Source: Strigamia acuminata (lineage: Eukaryota > Arthropoda > Chilopoda > Geophilomorpha > Linotaeniidae). From it: a stretch of 64,000 nt of DNA. The stretch is from assembly GCA_949358305.1 (NCBI GenBank), contig OX442316.1, forward strand, positions 8,430,001 through 8,494,000. The letters are read 5' to 3'. The notes under the pieces are model-generated. The model did no database searches. It was given only the letters and a program-made list of their open reading frames with translations, and was not told the origin of the DNA. Within the stretch, counting starts at the first letter, position 1. The number at the start of each line of letters is the position of its first letter. Made by a program: the position numbers and the translations under genes. Positions 61,901 through 64,000 of this stretch are shown here, in pieces.

Positions 61901-62573
61901 AATGCATTTGAAAGTCCCTTTCAACTTGAGGAATAATCTAATTTGCATCTCGAGTGCATTTTTAATATAAAATATATTCCATTTTTTAATGTATATATTA
62001 ACCATTCTTATTTAATTCAATGTTCCCAAAAAAAGTAAAACGGATCCATAATTGATCAATAACATTCCGTAATATTTATTCGACTTAGTAATGAGCTCTT
62101 GCCATCGCATCCCAAACAACTCGTCACCCCTAATTATTATGATTTATAACATGTCACCTCATAAAGACGCCTCTGACCTCATCAACAAACACCACAACAC
62201 GTGCAAAATAGCAATCTAAAAGTCCTTTGCAAGACCTTGTTAGTACTCCTTTATATACACTTTATGCATAATTAATTGAATGTATAAATGTGCATTTTAT
62301 TAACAAACTGCAATAACATCAATGTGCCGACTCAACTTTATTTAGGATTAATTATGTAATTTCAAATTGTACATCCGTCAATATCCACCGAAATTCCTAC
62401 GAGAGTTTAAGGTAAACATGGCAGGAATCAATAAAATGTTCGGCTTCGATGTTCCTTGTTGTGCCGACATTAGCCACAAATCCACGCAATTCAGAACGTA
62501 TGTAGTTTTACAAACAATGTGGCTTATTGTATTAGCTTTTATTCACTTTTAAATTGCTGTATCAGAGTGAATA
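52948..62573. other. upstream/intergenic DNA of the PTB-SH2 gene
   Basis: No gene supported over about 9.6 kb. AT-rich, with long A/T homopolymer runs (for example near 54373-54424, 57588-57615 and 58004-58027) and only short frames without family features. If the adaptor has further 5' exons, they would be here. Confidence 0.45.
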
Positions 62574-62911
62574 AGGGGTTTCATTAATGACACGCTGAAG
62601 TGATTATTACGATTTTGACAATTATTGCGCCGAAGTAATTATCACGTGCCCTATGCAGACCAATCACATGAATAATCGCTTTAGCGCTTCAGTGCTTATT
62701 TATAATCGTCTGAAAAAGAGTTTTTAGTCCTTAAACTAAGGAAGAGAGAGCGTCGGTTGTAAACATTAAAAAAAATTAAAATAAATAAATAAATAAATAA
62801 CAAAAATACAGAATAATCACTTGGACCTGATGTGGGTCCTCAATAATGCAGTTATTGTGATTATTGGAACAATCACTTCAGCGCCTTCAGCTTGTCATTT
62901 ATGAAACCCCT
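62574..62911. mobile_element. TA-flanked MITE with subterminal repeats, 338 bp
   Basis: AGGGGTTTCATTAATGACA at the left is mirrored by TGTCATTTATGAAACCCCT at the right, with TA on both outer sides (62572-62573, 62912-62913). Several copies of an AATCACTT/AAGTGATT motif lie inside both arms, and (AAAT)n lies in the middle. No coding capacity. Confidence 0.7.
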
Positions 62912-62913
62912 TA

Positions 62914-64000
62914 GTGGCATTCAAATAGGTAACTTAAATGAATCGATACAGTTTAGTTTATATACAAAGCAGCAGTCAATACCACGTTGAAAAGTTAAAT
63001 AATTTGACGTTAACTTGAAGGGTCATGGAACTTTTGATATGCAAGAATCTCATTTTTTATGCAAACAAAGGACGATGAAATGACAGTTAGGGTTAACCTT
63101 ATTCCGCCCTAAGAAGTGTAGAAATACCAGCAGGGAGTATGAAAGAGTAACAGTAAATCATATAAACCAGTTTGCATTCAAATGAGTTATTTGATTGGAA
63201 TTTTGTTAGTTAAAAAAATTAAAGTTAAAAATATGTATTTATATATATTCTATTGATTAAAAAATGGTATTTGATAGAAAATAAAAACAAGTGTAGATGA
63301 ATCCAACACCTACACAGTAAAAGTATGCTAATAGATCTTCATTTTTAACACGAAACCGACTAAACCCAAGCTTGGTTAATCAGTAAAGGAAAGGGCCGGT
63401 TTATAGCCCATTTCCAATTGACCCTAGGTTCAATAAAGGACACCTGTGGCTGCACCCACATGTAATTTCCTTCTCAATGTAAACACGCCTACCTTTTCAA
63501 CTTAATCATTTTATTTGAGCCTTGACGACCTAGAAAACTGTAAAACGAGTGAAGATCCACAATACAAAAGTTCTATTTTTAGTGTGCAGAGAAGTTTGGG
63601 AAATAAAAAAGATGGTTCTCTTGTTCCCTCTCCCTTGTCCACCAAATCATGTTATGTGCCTTCTACTAGAATGATTTCATCGTGTTATCCACTCACTGTT
63701 TGGCCCCATTCCCATGCAAAGACATGCACAGCTGAGCCATCAATCCTTTGCATCCTAAATTTCTCACTCAGCACGTTCTCCATGTGTGTCTATCACTTAA
63801 TAAGGTTCTTATTTTCATTCACGTTAACTTTAAATTAGATGTCTATAAAAAAAATTTTTAAATCTCAAACTTTTAAAAAATTTCACCAATTTATTTTCCC
63901 TGGTATTTCAAATGCTGTCTAAAAACCAATTACAAGGATAAATTTACAAGCTTTAAATGAGGTATTTACAAGCTCGCCTCATTTAGAAAAACAAGATTTT
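62914..64000. other. intergenic or intronic, no gene seen
   Basis: A 107-codon plus frame at 63515-63838 has no domain, no clear start context and no splice partners. Confidence 0.5.

Overview
This is an AT-rich animal nuclear window, almost certainly from an arthropod. Genes are split by GT-AG introns, one gene has introns of 5-9 kb, the first gene resembles the insect kekkon LRR-Ig receptors, the retrotransposon is of the BEL/Pao type, and a degenerate run of the arthropod telomere unit TTAGG is present. The species cannot be named from the sequence. There are no bacterial features: no operons, CRISPR arrays or rRNA operons.

Layout. (1) 1-1688, plus strand: 3' part of a single-exon LRR-Ig transmembrane receptor gene, kekkon-like. 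(2) 1689-7843: 3' UTR and intergenic DNA with a 169-bp MITE and a 5S rRNA-derived repeat. (3) 7844-14870, plus strand: a Cys-loop ligand-gated chloride-channel-type gene. It has a signal-peptide exon, extracellular exons, a TM3 exon and a TM4 exon, but it is broken twice. A complete 6125-bp BEL/Pao retrotransposon (minus strand, identical 400-bp LTRs, 5-bp target-site duplication, intact 1737-codon gag-pol) sits inside exon 4. The region that should encode the Cys-loop through TM2 is also absent. (4) 14871-20400: repeat-rich interval with an exactly 20-copy 23-bp minisatellite, other tandem arrays, a MITE carrying TTAGG-like repeats, and weak candidates for a small minus-strand gene and a plus-strand noncoding transcript. 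(5) 20566-22470, minus strand: a complete five-coding-exon SLC16 (monocarboxylate transporter-like) gene of 496 codons, with probable 5' UTR exons carrying uORFs. (6) 23667-48478, possibly to 52947, minus strand: a PTB + SH2 adaptor gene of nine confident coding exons plus one candidate first exon. (7) The rest, to 64000: introns and intergenic DNA with two more TA-flanked MITEs and simple repeats.

The genes form no pathway. The receptor (adhesion or signalling), the channel remnant (neuronal), the transporter and the phosphotyrosine adaptor are ordinary independent loci. I found no clearly undescribed system. The best leads are the double disruption of the channel gene by deletion and a young BEL insertion, an in-phase ankyrin-like alternative terminal exon in the adaptor gene, and the three-frame-open minisatellite beside a possible small secreted-peptide gene. 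All exon boundaries were assigned by eye from splice signals, phase continuity and family resemblance.
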